Below, one piece after another: positions 1 through 9,221 of a stretch of 64,000 bases of DNA (position 1 is the first letter of the stretch; each line of letters begins with the position of its first letter). Under the pieces are notes generated by a model that saw only the letters and a program-made list of their open reading frames with translations, ran no database searches and was not told the origin of the DNA. Source of the DNA: Bog-159 sp963709155 (GTDB lineage: Bacteria; Acidobacteriota; Terriglobia; Bryobacterales; Bryobacteraceae); assembly GCA_963709155.1 (NCBI GenBank), contig CAVPVD010000008.1, positions 62,001 to 126,000 on the forward strand, read 5' to 3'. The position numbers and the translations under genes were made by a program.

Positions 1-1
1 G

Positions 2-2827
2 GGGCTGGGCGGAGATGCGGCGCTCACCTCGTTGATCACGGCCATGAACCAGCGCGGCATGCACGCCATCTTCGACGGCACTTTTGAAGACGCCTCCTCC
101 GACAGCACGTATTTCAACGAGTACAACAAGTTCTCCACCGTGGGCGCCTGCCAGTCGCTGGCCTCCCAATGGCGCATCTGGTTCCAGTTCCTGGACAACA
201 ACGTGCCCTGCACGACCACCGACTACAACGGCTGGGACGGATTCAACAGCCTGCCCCTGATCGATCCCTCGCAGTCCGCCGCGCAACAGTACTTCTTCAG
301 TGGGACCCCCGATAACGTAATGCTGCACTGGTATAACGCGGGCGCGGGCGGATGGCGGTTCGACAGCGCGCCGAATCTGCCGAGTTACTACTGGCACGCG
401 CTGCGGCCCTACGCCAAGAGTTACAACGCCAACGGTCCGCTGATCGGCGAGATCTGGCCCAATGCCAGCCAGTGGCTGGCCGGCGATCAGATGGATTCCA
501 CCATGAATTACCGTTTCCGCCGCAATGTGACCGGCTTCGTGCGCTGGCCGTACAACTGGTCGGACGACAACGATAACGGCAGCGACTCCATCATTCCGCT
601 CACGCCCAGCCAGTTCGACACGGCCAACAAGGCTGTCCGCGACGACTATCCGCCACAAGCCACCGCCGCCATGATGGACCTGATCGATTCGCACGACACC
701 AACCGGGCCCTCTATGTCATGACCGAACTTGGCGACAACGGACTGGTCCAGGCGAAACAGCGGCTGGAACTGGCCGCGCTATTCCAGTTCACTTACATTG
801 GCGCACCTACGGTTTTTTACGGCGATGAGGTTGCCATCAACGCGCCTTCGCTCTACAGCGGAGCTAACGGTCCGGTCGGCGATCCCTACACCCGCGCGCC
901 CTATCCATGGACCGACCAACCCGGCGATGTCTCCGTTTACGGCCCGCCTGACCCGAACGTCATCGCGTATTACACGGCCCTCGGACACCTGCGCAAACAG
1001 CATCCGTCACTAATCAACGGAACCTTTGTCACCCTGCTCACCGGCGATACCCAGCAGCCTTCCGCCGCCAATACGTATGCCTACGCGCGATCCATTCCGA
1101 CGGAAACGGCCATTGTAGCGATGAACAACGGCTCCGGCACCAACACGCCGGTCATTCCCGTGGGCGCGTATTATCCGGACGGCACCTCGCTCCAGGATGT
1201 GATCGGCGGCGCCACTTATACGGTGTCGGGCGGCAACGTCAGTTTAACCTTAAACGCGCTCAGCGGCGTGCTGCTGCTGCCGGCCCCCGTTTCCGTGGAT
1301 CTTATCCCGCCCACCGCGATCCTCAGCCTGTCTCCTCCGGCCAACAGCAACGGCTGGAACAACAGTCCGGTATCGGTGAATATCGTTGCCAGCGACAGCG
1401 GCAGCGGCGTCAGCCAGATTCTCGACTGGGTGGACGGCGGACCGGTGGCGAGCACGGCGGCCTCCAGCGCCACGGCCAGCGTCAGCGGCGCCGGCGCGCA
1501 TACGGCCGGCGTACGCGTGCTCGATAACGCGGGCAACATCAGCCAGCAGTACACACAGGCGGTGAACATCGATGTCACACCACCCGCAACTACGGCCACG
1601 CCTTCGGGCAACGCCAATAACGCCGGGTGGTACAACGCCAGCGTCGGCATCAATTTGAATTCTACGGACAGCGGCGGTTCCGGCGTCGCCCAGATCCAGT
1701 ATGCGCTGAGCGGCGCGTCCAGCGGCTCGCAGATTGTGCCCGGAGCTACCGCATCCGTTTCCATCACGGCCAACGGCACCACGATCCTGACTTACTTTGC
1801 CGTGGATAATGCCGGAAATATCGAGTCGTCCCACACGCTGACCGTGAATATCGACAGCACACTGCCGGTTATCGTACCGTCGGTTAGTGGCACAGAAGGC
1901 GCCGCCGGCTGGTACGTGAGTAATGTGACCGTAAGTTGGACGGTGACCGATCCTTATTCGGGCATCGCGTCATCGTCGGGTTGCGCGCCGGTCACCCTCT
2001 CCGCATACACCGCCGGCAGCACGCTTTCGTGCTCCGCGACCAGCACGGCCGGTCTGACCAATGCCGGCTCCGTGACGGTAAAGCTAGATGAAGCCCGGAT
2101 TCAGACTTTGGATCCATCGGCCGCCAATTCCTTCCTGGAGGGTACCAATGCCCGGGTCACGGCCAACGGCGAAATCGTGGTGAATTCGAGTTCGTCGAAG
2201 GCCATGGTGGTACAGGGCAAAGGCGAGGTGACCGCGGCCGCGGTCTATGTTACGGGCGGGGTCAGCGCAGCGGCGGGCGACATCACGCCGGCTCCGGTTA
2301 CCGGGGTAAGTCCCCGGCCGGACGCCTATGCCGCCTTGACCGCGCCTGCCTACTCCGGCTGTAACTTCAATAACTACCGGTTGACCGGCGGATCCGCCAC
2401 CTTGAATCCCGGCGTATACTGCGGCGGCATTTCCATCCTTGGCGGCAAAGCCACCTTCGAACCTGGTTTGTACATCGTCAACGGCGGCGGCCTGAGTATT
2501 GTGGGCGGGTCCGCCAGCGGGCAGGGAGTGACTTTCTATATTACCAGCAACGGACATGCTTATGGCCCGGTTTCGATCGGCGCCGTCCAGGTGAATCTTT
2601 CGGCATCCACTGTGGGGCCGCTGGCGGGCGTGCTGTTCTTTCAGGACCGCTCGGTGAAGACGAGCCTGCCGAATACGCTCCTGGAGAACAGCAGCGCGCA
2701 GCTCATCGGCCTGCTCTACTTCCCGACGGCGAAGGTGCTGTACTCGGGCGGCAGCGCATCCAGCCCGGGGCCGACCATCATCGTGGCGGACACTATCGAT
2801 TTTTCGGGCACGTGCAATCTACGGTAG
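2..2827 (+). CDS. Secreted alpha-amylase-type GH13 protein with Ig-like repeats and adhesin-like C-terminus (5' end outside window)
   Basis: The frame is open to the left edge, so the N-terminus and any signal peptide are missing; numbering here starts at the TTG at position 32. GH13 region II is seen as GWRFDSAP with the presumed nucleophile D111, region III as IGEIW with the acid/base E140, and region IV as DSHDTNR with D222. The catalytic barrel ends near residue 410. Residues about 420-690 hold three Ig-like modules, each with a GWYN/GWNN motif and a DxGSGV-type motif. Residues about 700-931 are a Gly/Ser-rich beta-solenoid-like domain resembling the C-terminal domains of TadG-like pilus-assembly or adhesin proteins. 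Expected role: hydrolysis of alpha-glucans outside the cytoplasm. The catalytic assignment is strong; the tail's function is inferred. Confidence 0.85.
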   Translation, partial: GLGGDAALTSLITAMNQRGMHAIFDGTFEDASSDSTYFNEYNKFSTVGACQSLASQWRIWFQFLDNNVPCTTTDYNGWDGFNSLPLIDPSQSAAQQYFFSGTPDNVMLHWYNAGAGGWRFDSAPNLPSYYWHALRPYAKSYNANGPLIGEIWPNASQWLAGDQMDSTMNYRFRRNVTGFVRWPYNWSDDNDNGSDSIIPLTPSQFDTANKAVRDDYPPQATAAMMDLIDSHDTNRALYVMTELGDNGLVQAKQRLELAALFQFTYIGAPTVFYGDEVAINAPSLYSGANGPVGDPYTRAPYPWTDQPGDVSVYGPPDPNVIAYYTALGHLRKQHPSLINGTFVTLLTGDTQQPSAANTYAYARSIPTETAIVAMNNGSGTNTPVIPVGAYYPDGTSLQDVIGGATYTVSGGNVSLTLNALSGVLLLPAPVSVDLIPPTAILSLSPPANSNGWNNSPVSVNIVASDSGSGVSQILDWVDGGPVASTAASSATASVSGAGAHTAGVRVLDNAGNISQQYTQAVNIDVTPPATTATPSGNANNAGWYNASVGINLNSTDSGGSGVAQIQYALSGASSGSQIVPGATASVSITANGTTILTYFAVDNAGNIESSHTLTVNIDSTLPVIVPSVSGTEGAAGWYVSNVTVSWTVTDPYSGIASSSGCAPVTLSAYTAGSTLSCSATSTAGLTNAGSVTVKLDEARIQTLDPSAANSFLEGTNARVTANGEIVVNSSSSKAMVVQGKGEVTAAAVYVTGGVSAAAGDITPAPVTGVSPRPDAYAALTAPAYSGCNFNNYRLTGGSATLNPGVYCGGISILGGKATFEPGLYIVNGGGLSIVGGSASGQGVTFYITSNGHAYGPVSIGAVQVNLSASTVGPLAGVLFFQDRSVKTSLPNTLLENSSAQLIGLLYFPTAKVLYSGGSASSPGPTIIVADTIDFSGTCNLR

Positions 2828-2840
2828 CTTGCGGGCGCGG

Positions 2841-3428
2841 TCAAACCCGCACGCCGCAGGACCACAACATATAACCGACGGCCTGCTTGACGTAGTTCCA
2901 CCGGTAGGCCAGGCTGTCGCGGCCGCGTTCGGGCCGGGGCGACCCATAAACGGTCAGCCCCCTGCCCTCCAGCATCTTCTTAACGCGGTAGATGTGGTAA
3001 CCGTCGCTCACCACGATGACGGAGTGCAGCCCCATGCGCCGCATGATCTCGCCCGCCATGGCCGTGGAGGCCACCGTGCTGCTGCCCTCGCCTTCCACCG
3101 GGATGTCCTCCGGCGGCACGCCCTGGCTGGTCAGATAGTCGCGTCCCACGCCACCCTCGGTAAATACCGGATCGCCACCCGCGCCGCCGGTGGTCATGAT
3201 GCGCCGCGCCAAGTGCTTGCGATACAGTTCCAGCGCGTGATCCAGGCGGGCCTTCAGCACCGGCGACGGACGCCCGCGATACTCGGCGGCGCCGAGCACC
3301 AGGATTACGTCCGCCGGCCGCGCTTCGTCGTGCGTGGCCTGCTGCTCGATCTGGATCGAAATCCAGGCCGTGGCCAGCATGGCGGCCGAGAAGGCCGCCA
3401 CCACGATATTCCAAACGGTGCGTTTCAT
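2841..3428 (-). CDS. YdcF/SanA-like DUF218 membrane-anchored protein
   Basis: This 195-residue protein begins with one hydrophobic helix (about residues 4-22) and continues with a DUF218 fold: DVILVLGAAEYRGRPSP, an MTTGGAGG loop, a GEGSSTVAST segment with the family's conserved Glu/Ser/Thr, and VSDGYHIYR near the end. The family (YdcF, SanA, ElyC) is linked to envelope integrity and vancomycin sensitivity, but its chemistry is poorly defined. I start at the ATG at 3428; an in-frame GTG at 3452 would add eight residues. The gene is divergent from the RNA methyltransferase at 3461 with only about 32 bp between the start codons, so the two must share a compact promoter region. Confidence 0.82.
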   Translation of the reverse strand: MKRTVWNIVVAAFSAAMLATAWISIQIEQQATHDEARPADVILVLGAAEYRGRPSPVLKARLDHALELYRKHLARRIMTTGGAGGDPVFTEGGVGRDYLTSQGVPPEDIPVEGEGSSTVASTAMAGEIMRRMGLHSVIVVSDGYHIYRVKKMLEGRGLTVYGSPRPERGRDSLAYRWNYVKQAVGYMLWSCGVRV

Positions 3429-3460
3429 CTGCGCTATTCTGATCCCAGACACATTGTAAG

Positions 3461-4267
3461 ATGCCTAAGCCCGAGACAATATCCAGCGCCGCTAACCCGC
3501 TGTTGAAAGACGTGCGCCGCGCCATTGCGCGGGGCGGCCTCACGCAGGAGGGTTTCCTGGTGGCGGAGACTTTTCATCTGCTCGAAGAAGCCCTGCGCAG
3601 TGGCTGCGCCGTCAAAGTAGTGCTGTGTTCGGAGTCCGTGCAGTCCGCGGTGGAGAGCCACGTGAAACGCCTCGCCGGAATGCGCGTAGCGGTGGTGGCG
3701 GACCCGCTCTTCCCCTCCATTTCGGGTACCGAGGCCAGCCAGGGCGTGATCGCGCTGGTCCAGCCGCCCATCTGGAACCTGCCGCAATTGTTCCGGGGGC
3801 GTAGCCTGGTGGTGGTGCTGGATGGCTTGCAGGATCCCGGAAACGCGGGCACCATCGCGCGCGCCGCGGAAGCCTTCGGCGCCAGCGGCATCATGTTTCT
3901 AAAGGGAACGGTCAGCCCATTCAATCCCAAAGCGCTGCGCGCCGCCGCCGGGTCCCTGTTCCGCGTGCCGTTCGCTTATGGCCTGGATTCCGCGCTGGCG
4001 CGCGCGGCTCTGCAGCAGAATAAGCTGGATATCTACGCGGGCGTGCCGGCGAACGCGAGCCAGCCTTCGAAGCCCCTCGCGGAGGTGGATTTCTCCCGCC
4101 GCTGCGCGATCGTGGTGGGCAACGAAGCCCGCGGCGTGAGTCCCCAACTGCGCTCCTCCGCCATCGATATTTCAATCCCGACTTCCGGCGTAGAGTCCCT
4201 GAACGCGGCCATGGCGGCCGGTATCCTGTTATACGAAGCGCGGCGCCAGAGGTCGCTCCACGCTTGA
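3461..4267 (+). CDS. TrmH/SpoU family RNA 2'-O-methyltransferase
   Basis: The 268-residue protein has the three SPOUT/TrmH motifs. Motif 1 is QDPGNAGTIARAAEAFG at residues 124-140, motif 2 is NPKALRAAAGSLFRVP, and motif 3 is IVVGNEARGVS followed by IPTSGVESLNAAMAAGILLYE, which form the trefoil knot that binds S-adenosylmethionine. The N-terminal 90 residues match the substrate-binding domain common in TrmH-like rRNA/tRNA methylases. The exact modified nucleotide cannot be read from sequence. Its TGA stop overlaps the TTG start of rarA in TTGA, so the two are probably translated together. Confidence 0.9.
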   Translation: MPKPETISSAANPLLKDVRRAIARGGLTQEGFLVAETFHLLEEALRSGCAVKVVLCSESVQSAVESHVKRLAGMRVAVVADPLFPSISGTEASQGVIALVQPPIWNLPQLFRGRSLVVVLDGLQDPGNAGTIARAAEAFGASGIMFLKGTVSPFNPKALRAAAGSLFRVPFAYGLDSALARAALQQNKLDIYAGVPANASQPSKPLAEVDFSRRCAIVVGNEARGVSPQLRSSAIDISIPTSGVESLNAAMAAGILLYEARRQRSLHA

Positions 4268-5619
4268 GCCTGTTCGACACATCTCCGCCCGGCGATCCGG
4301 AAATCGTCGATAAGAAGCGGCCGCTCGCGGATCGCATGCGGCCGGTGACCCTGGACGAATTCGCCGGGCAGGACCATGTATTGGGCCCGGGCAAGCCCTT
4401 GCGCCGGCAGATCGAGCACGACGAGCTCAGCTCGGTGATCCTCTGGGGACCGCCGGGCGTGGGCAAGACCAGCCTCGCCCGGCTGATCGCGCGGCTGACC
4501 CGCTGCGAGTTCATCCCGTTCAGCGCGGTGCTCAGCGGCATCAAGGAGATTAAGGCGGTGATGGCCGACGCGGAGCGTTTGCGCCGCTCGGGCCGCCGCA
4601 CCATCGTCTTCATCGACGAAATCCACCGCTTCAACAAAGCCCAGCAGGATGCCTTCCTGCCCTATGTGGAACACGGCGATATCGTGCTGATCGGGGCCAC
4701 CACCGAGAATCCTTCCTTCGAAGTGATCGCCGCGCTCCTCTCGCGCTCGCGCGTGTATGCGCTGCGCGCGCTCACCGCGGAGGAGATCGTAGAACTGCTG
4801 CAGCGCGCCCTGGCCGATCGCGAGCGGGGCCTCGGCGATCTGGAGATTACGGCGCCGCCCGCCCTGCTGGAGCAAATTGCCATCTACGCCGGTGGCGACG
4901 CGCGTGCCGCCTACAACACGTTGGAAGCCGCGGTGGCCGCTTCGCCGCCGCACGAGTTGGCGGAGGCGGCCGTCCAGGACGCCATCCAGCGCAAGGTGCT
5001 GCTTTACGATAAATCGGGCGAAGAGCACTACAACCTGATCTCCGCGCTGCACAAATCCGTGCGCTCCAGCGATGCGGATGCCGCGCTGTACTGGCTGGCG
5101 CGCATGCTGGAGGCCGGCGAGGACCGCCTGTATATCGCGCGCCGTTTGATGCGCATGGCCATCGAAGACATTGGCCTGGCCGATCCGCGGGCGCTCGAAC
5201 AGGCTGTCGCGGCCAAGGAAGCCGTGCACTTTCTGGGCATCGGCGAGGGCGACCTGGCGCTGGGGCAGGTGGCAATCTATCTGTCGGTGGCGCCCAAATC
5301 CGACGCCTCGTATCGCGCCTTGAGCGCGGTACAAGCAGACGTACAGGCAACTATGGCGGAGCCGGTCCCGCTGCACCTTCGCAATGCGTCCACCTCGGCC
5401 ATGAAGCAATGGGGTTACGGCGCGGGATACGAGCACGCCCACAAATTCGAAGACGCCATCACCGGAATGGAATGCCTGCCGCCATCTTTGGCCGGCAGGC
5501 GCTACTATCAGCCCACGGATCGGGGTATGGAGAAGCGCATCGCGGAGCGGCTGGAAGAAGTGCGCCGGGCGCGCGAGGCTGCCCGCGGTCCCGCGAATGG
5601 CGATTCGAATCCGGAGTGA
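4264..5619 (+). CDS. rarA: Replication-associated recombination protein A (AAA+ ATPase, MgsA/RarA)
   Basis: This is a 451-residue AAA+ ATPase of the RarA/Mgs1/WRNIP1 family, which acts at stalled or gapped replication forks. Walker A is GPPGVGKT at residues 62-69 and Walker B is FIDEIH at 116-121, followed by the family's RFNKAQQDAFLP. The sensor-1 region reads IGATTENPSFEV, and the C-terminal tetramerisation part contains RSSDADAALYWLARMLEAGED and the RRYYQPT motif near residue 420, both typical of RarA. Length matches the family. The start is a TTG inside the upstream stop (TTGA overlap); the next residues SLFDTSPP give the expected N-terminus, so the unusual start is credible. Confidence 0.93.
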   Translation: MSLFDTSPPGDPEIVDKKRPLADRMRPVTLDEFAGQDHVLGPGKPLRRQIEHDELSSVILWGPPGVGKTSLARLIARLTRCEFIPFSAVLSGIKEIKAVMADAERLRRSGRRTIVFIDEIHRFNKAQQDAFLPYVEHGDIVLIGATTENPSFEVIAALLSRSRVYALRALTAEEIVELLQRALADRERGLGDLEITAPPALLEQIAIYAGGDARAAYNTLEAAVAASPPHELAEAAVQDAIQRKVLLYDKSGEEHYNLISALHKSVRSSDADAALYWLARMLEAGEDRLYIARRLMRMAIEDIGLADPRALEQAVAAKEAVHFLGIGEGDLALGQVAIYLSVAPKSDASYRALSAVQADVQATMAEPVPLHLRNASTSAMKQWGYGAGYEHAHKFEDAITGMECLPPSLAGRRYYQPTDRGMEKRIAERLEEVRRAREAARGPANGDSNPE

Positions 5620-5788
5620 CACGGGCCTATGGCCGGACGGAAACCATATTAAAAGCAGGAGAGTCCCAGGCACTTCGCAAGCTAGTGTGCTGCGACATGA
5701 AAATGGAGAAGTTGATCCCAATCGGCTGAGCCTCGACCGTTAGTACCTACGTAGTTAGGTTCTTGGCGAAATTGGCAGAATTTTGAAA

Positions 5789-6088
5789 TCAGCGGCGGGG
5801 CGCCGCCGCAAGGTCTGGAATAATGACAAGCTCCTTGAGTTTGAGGCCCAGCGCGACTACCTGTTTGCCGAGCGCCGTCAGGTAGTACTTGTAGCAGTGG
5901 CTGGCCTTCTTGATGAGCCCGTGCGTGCGAAGCCGGCGTCGGATCCGCCGCTTGCTCAGGTACGCCGTCCTTCCATCGGCGTAACAAAACACCGGCAACG
6001 TGCCCTGCACGATTACCCGGTCCACGCACGACAACACTCCCGCGATCTGCTCGGCATGCCGTTCGGCCAGCAGTGTCAGGCCCATCAT
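5789..6088 (-). pseudogene. Remnant of a larger hypothetical protein (N- and C-terminal pieces joined)
   Basis: The 99-residue frame starts with AERHAEQIAGVLSCVDRVIVQGTLP, which I recognise as the N-terminus of a family of roughly 400-500-residue acidobacterial and proteobacterial hypothetical proteins. After residue about 45 it jumps to a winged-helix-like segment (RRIRRRLRTHGLIKKASHCYKYYLTALGKQV) that resembles the C-terminal end of the same family. The central part is absent, so this looks like an internal deletion that preserved the frame. A GGGGGTGG Shine-Dalgarno-like sequence precedes the ATG. Whether the short product is made is unknown. The family match is from memory of sequence patterns, not from a search. 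Confidence 0.5.
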
Positions 6089-6387
6089 CCACCCCCTTGG
6101 GAGGATGATACAAAAATCGCGCGCCTGTTTGGTTCCGGCTACGCCGGGTTAGGGAGCGTCCCAACGCTCGTCTCCGATGAAAAGTTTTGAGCCTCAAGCA
6201 CACACATGGCGTTGCCGCCGCGGCTTCCAAAGCCATCGTGTGCTGCCATGGCGTGGCCATGTTGTATGGCGGCTGTCCATGCGTTTCTTCCTCGCAGGTG
6301 GCACCTGCAAGATGCTCCTCCACAATCGAGGTTCATCATATAAGCGGCGCGTAACTTCGATAGAATGGAGGTTCCGGAGATATCGGT
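6089..6387. other. Intergenic region upstream of the fumarase locus
   Basis: About 300 bp without a recognisable gene. It separates the divergent remnant at 5789-6088 from the fumarase start. A TAGAAT box near 6360 could be a -10 element for the fumarase, but I do not see a good -35 at the right distance. GGAG lies about nine bases before the fumarase ATG. Nothing else convincing is visible. Confidence 0.4.
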
Positions 6388-7909
6388 ATGGAACTCCTCA
6401 CCAGCAGCCTTCTGGAGCTGATTACCCAGACATCCACGAATCTGCCGCCCGACGTGCGCGCGGCGATGTCGCTCACCGCGGGCGCGGAAACGCCCCACAC
6501 CCAATCGTCGCAGGCGCTGAACATCATTCTGTCGAACATCGACATGGCGAAGGACGACGAGGGCCCCATCTGCCAGGACACCGGCATGCCAACCTTCGTC
6601 GTGCACACGCCCGTCGGCGTGAATCAACTGGAGATCAAGCGCGCGATTCGCGCGGCCGTCGCGGAAGCCACGCGGCTGGGAAAGCTGCGTCCGAATTCGG
6701 TGGATTCGCTGACCGGCAAGAACAGCGGCGACAACCTGGGCGACGAGACGCCGGTGATGCATTTCGAGCAGTGGGAGCGCGGACGAGATCGAAGTGAAGC
6801 TGATCCTGAAGGGCGGCGGCTGCGAGAACAAGAACATCCAGTACTCGGTGCCTTGCGAACTGGATCATCTGGGGCGCGCCGACCGGAATCTGGAAGGCGT
6901 ACGCAAATGCATCCTGCACGCCGTGTGGCAGGCGCAGGGACAAGGCTGCGCTCCGGGCGCGCTGGGCGTTTGCATCGGCAGCGACCGCGCGCATGGTTAC
7001 GAGCTGGCTAAGGGCCAGTTGTTCCGCACCCTCGACGATGTGAATCCCAATCCGGTGCTGGCGAAGCTGGAAGACGAGATCATGGAGGAGGCCAACCGGC
7101 TGGGCGTGGGCGCCATGGGCTTCGGCGGTAAGGCCTCGTTGATCGGCTGCAAGATCACCGCCGCCAACCGCTTGCCGGCCAGTTTCTTCGTCTCGGTGGC
7201 GTACGATTGCTGGGCCTTCCGCCGCCTGGGCGTGCGGCTGGACGCGCAGCGACGGCGCCATCACCGAATGGCTGTATCGCGACCCCAGCCGTCCGGTCGA
7301 GCGCATGGCGAAAACCGAGCGGATTCCCGCTCACCGGGCGCGAGGTGGTGTTGACTGCGCCGCTCGCCGAAGCCACCGTGCGCGCGCTGAAAGTGGGCGA
7401 CGTGGTGCTGATTAACGGCGAGATGTTCACCGGCCGCGATAACGTCCACGCGTACCTGATGAAGAACCCGCCGCCGGTGGATCTGCACGGTGCGGTGCTG
7501 TATCATTGCGGCCCGGTGATGCTGAAAGAGGGTGAGCGTTGGATGGTGAAGGCCGCCGGGCCGACCACCAGCATCCGCGAAGAACCCTATCAGGCGGACG
7601 TGATCCGGCGTTACGGCGTGCGCGCGGTGATCGGCAAAGGCGGCATGGGGCCGAAGACGCTGGCGGCGCTCCAGGAATACGGCGCGGTGTATCTGAACGC
7701 CATCGGCGGAGCGGCGCAATATTATGCCCGCACGGTGGAGGAAGTCAAGGGCGTCCACTTACTGGAATTCGGCATTCCGGAAGCGATGTGGCACCTTGCA
7801 GGTGAAGGGCTTTGCGGCGATCGTGACGATGGACGCGCACGGCAACAGCCTGCACGCCGACGTGGAGCGGAGTACCGGCGAGGAATTGGCCGCGCTAGCG
7901 ACCCTGTAG
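6388..7909 (+). pseudogene. fumA: Class I (iron-sulfur) fumarate hydratase, interrupted by four +1 frameshifts
   Basis: Successive frames spell one complete class I fumarase, which interconverts fumarate and malate in the TCA cycle using an oxygen-labile [4Fe-4S] cluster. Alpha part: GPICQDTGMPTF, KNSGDNLGDETPVMHFEQW, GGGCENKN, GAMGFGGKASLIGCKI and NRLPASFFVSVAYDCWAFRRLG. Beta part: GDVVLINGEMFTGRD, HGAVLYHCGPVM, GPTTSIREEPYQ, RAVIGKGGMG, YLNAIGGAAQYYA and EFGIPEAMWHL. Single extra bases lie near 6785, 7246, 7324 and 7796. Removing exactly four bases gives an integral 505-residue protein with no internal stop. The segments between show no decay, so this is either a very recent pseudogene or a run of sequence errors. 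Confidence 0.85.
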
Positions 7910-7952
7910 CGGGGCGGCTTCCGGCCCAGGTCTGTTACAATAGCCGATTGGC

Positions 7953-8028
7953 GGCCAGGTAGCTCAGTCGGTAGAGCGCAGCCCTGAAAAGGCTGGCGTC
8001 GGCGGTTCGATTCCGTCCCTGGCCACCA
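7953..8028 (+). tRNA. tRNA-Phe (anticodon GAA), island integration site
   Basis: The 76-nt sequence folds as a tRNA. The 7-bp acceptor stem pairs GGCCAGG with CCTGGCC, the D arm is GCTC/GAGC, and the anticodon stem CAGCC/GGCTG encloses CTGAAAA, giving anticodon GAA. The T arm contains GGTTCGATTCC, and CCA is encoded. A TACAAT -10-like box ends 12 bp upstream. The 3' half is repeated at 23591-23641, where it marks the far end of an integrated element; the reading of the anticodon loop here is intact. Confidence 0.96.
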
Positions 8029-8029
8029 T
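7978..8029 (+). repeat. attL: 3' half of tRNA-Phe, left direct repeat of the island
   Basis: Positions 7987-8029 (43 bp, from the anticodon loop to one base past CCA) are identical to 23599-23641. Extending left to 7978 adds a further match interrupted by one base: CCTGAAAA here versus CCTAAAA in the other copy. The functional anticodon is on this side, as expected when the chromosome supplies the tRNA 5' half and the element restores the 3' half. Confidence 0.92.
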
Positions 8030-8075
8030 AGAATCAATAACTTAGAAGTAGCCAGAAACATAGGGTTTCAGTCAA

Positions 8076-8094
8076 GGGAACAATAAGGGAACAT
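8076..8094 (+). promoter_or_regulatory. Candidate integrase arm-type site, left end
   Basis: The 19-bp GGGAACAATAAGGGAACAT contains two GGGAACA heptamers spaced by four bases. It sits 47 bp inside attL, directly abutting the integrase stop codon. The identical 19 bp in the same orientation occurs at 23459-23477 near the other end. Tandem short repeats near both att sites are typical of arm-type integrase binding sites; binding itself is inferred. Confidence 0.55.
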
Positions 8095-9207
8095 TCAAAC
8101 CGCGGTTCCCTGAAGTTGTTCCCGCCTCTCTCCTTCCATTAGCTTCCACATCTCGCGGGCCGTACTCCCGGTCTTGGCAATGTGACTCCGGGCGAGCTTG
8201 GCGTACCGCTCCGTCATTTTGATGTTCGCGTGGCCCAGGATCTTGGCCAGTTCGTAAAGATCTCCGCCGTTCATCATGTACCACGAGGCGAAGGTGTGCC
8301 TCAAATCGTGGAAGCGGAAACCCTCGATACCGGCCAACTCCAGGATGGTTTCGAAACTCTTGTCCACCCTTTGGCGTTCCCGCTTGGCACCCGGTTCCGG
8401 TGGGAAAATCCGATCCTCCCCCAGGATCACCGGATACCGCTTGAATTCCACGGCCAACTCCGGGCACATCGGCGCGTACCGAACCTTGCCACGCTTCAGC
8501 TTGGCCCGAACTGCGATCAGTTCTTCCCGGAATAGCAGGTCGCTCCATCTGAGCGAGAAAATCTCTGCTATCCGCATGCCCGTGGTCAACGCCGTGAGGA
8601 CGATCAAGCGCAGATGAAAAAACGTCTGGTTGATGCCCTTGCCGGCCTTGCGGTACATCTTCTCATCGAGAACGGTTTTGAGCCTGACGATCTCCTCCAC
8701 ACTCAGGTACCGCTCGCGTTGGTCATCCGGCCGCTTCACTTCCACGTCATCAGCCGAATTCCGGTCTATGCCGGTTTCCTTGCTCCAGATCGTGGCGGCC
8801 TTCTCCATCATGTGGTGCATGACGTTGAAGTGCCGAACGGCCGTGCCCGCTGACAACCCCTTCGCCTCCGAGAGACCTTGGTACCAGCGTTGAATGCTGG
8901 CGCCGTCAACCTCCCGGACAAACAGGTCCCCAAGCTGGCCGCGGATTCCCTCCAGAACAGCTTTCTCGCGGTCCTGAGATTTTTTCTTACTGGCGTACTG
9001 CTCCCAGTACCGATCAATCAGCGCGGACATTCGGAAATTGACCTCCCGCTTGATATCGAGGTGGCGGTTCTCATCGCGCGCCGATAGCCGCTTGCGGAGG
9101 ATCTTCCTGGCCAGCTCATGCGAGCCATGAACGCTCAGGCTTCGGTTCCTGCCTCCTTCCCTCCAGCGAATTTTGAAAACTCCGTCTTCAACTCTGTGAA
9201 TAGACAC
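8095..9207 (-). CDS. Tyrosine recombinase / phage-type integrase
   Basis: This 370-residue protein has the layout of a tyrosine integrase: an N-terminal arm-binding domain (about 1-55), a core-binding SAM-like domain (about 60-150) and a catalytic domain. The catalytic residues are R212 in TGMRIAEIFSLRW, H300 and R303 in HDLRHTF, H326 in LGHANIKMTERY and the nucleophile Y335; a lysine near 239-241 fits the beta-hairpin position. It should cut and rejoin attP with the tRNA-Phe attB. The start is a GTG at 9207. It lies 14 bp downstream of the Xis-like gene and probably shares its transcript. It points toward the tRNA, the standard arrangement for tRNA-targeting islands. Confidence 0.93.
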   Translation of the reverse strand: MSIHRVEDGVFKIRWREGGRNRSLSVHGSHELARKILRKRLSARDENRHLDIKREVNFRMSALIDRYWEQYASKKKSQDREKAVLEGIRGQLGDLFVREVDGASIQRWYQGLSEAKGLSAGTAVRHFNVMHHMMEKAATIWSKETGIDRNSADDVEVKRPDDQRERYLSVEEIVRLKTVLDEKMYRKAGKGINQTFFHLRLIVLTALTTGMRIAEIFSLRWSDLLFREELIAVRAKLKRGKVRYAPMCPELAVEFKRYPVILGEDRIFPPEPGAKRERQRVDKSFETILELAGIEGFRFHDLRHTFASWYMMNGGDLYELAKILGHANIKMTERYAKLARSHIAKTGSTAREMWKLMEGERREQLQGTAV

Positions 9208-9221
9208 TCTGCGTACTCCTC

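Noticed and set aside
4033..5721. 562-codon minus-strand open frame opposite rarA
   Set aside because: It is antisense to a clearly conserved rarA, has the His/Arg/Gly-rich composition of a GC-rich shadow frame and matches no family.
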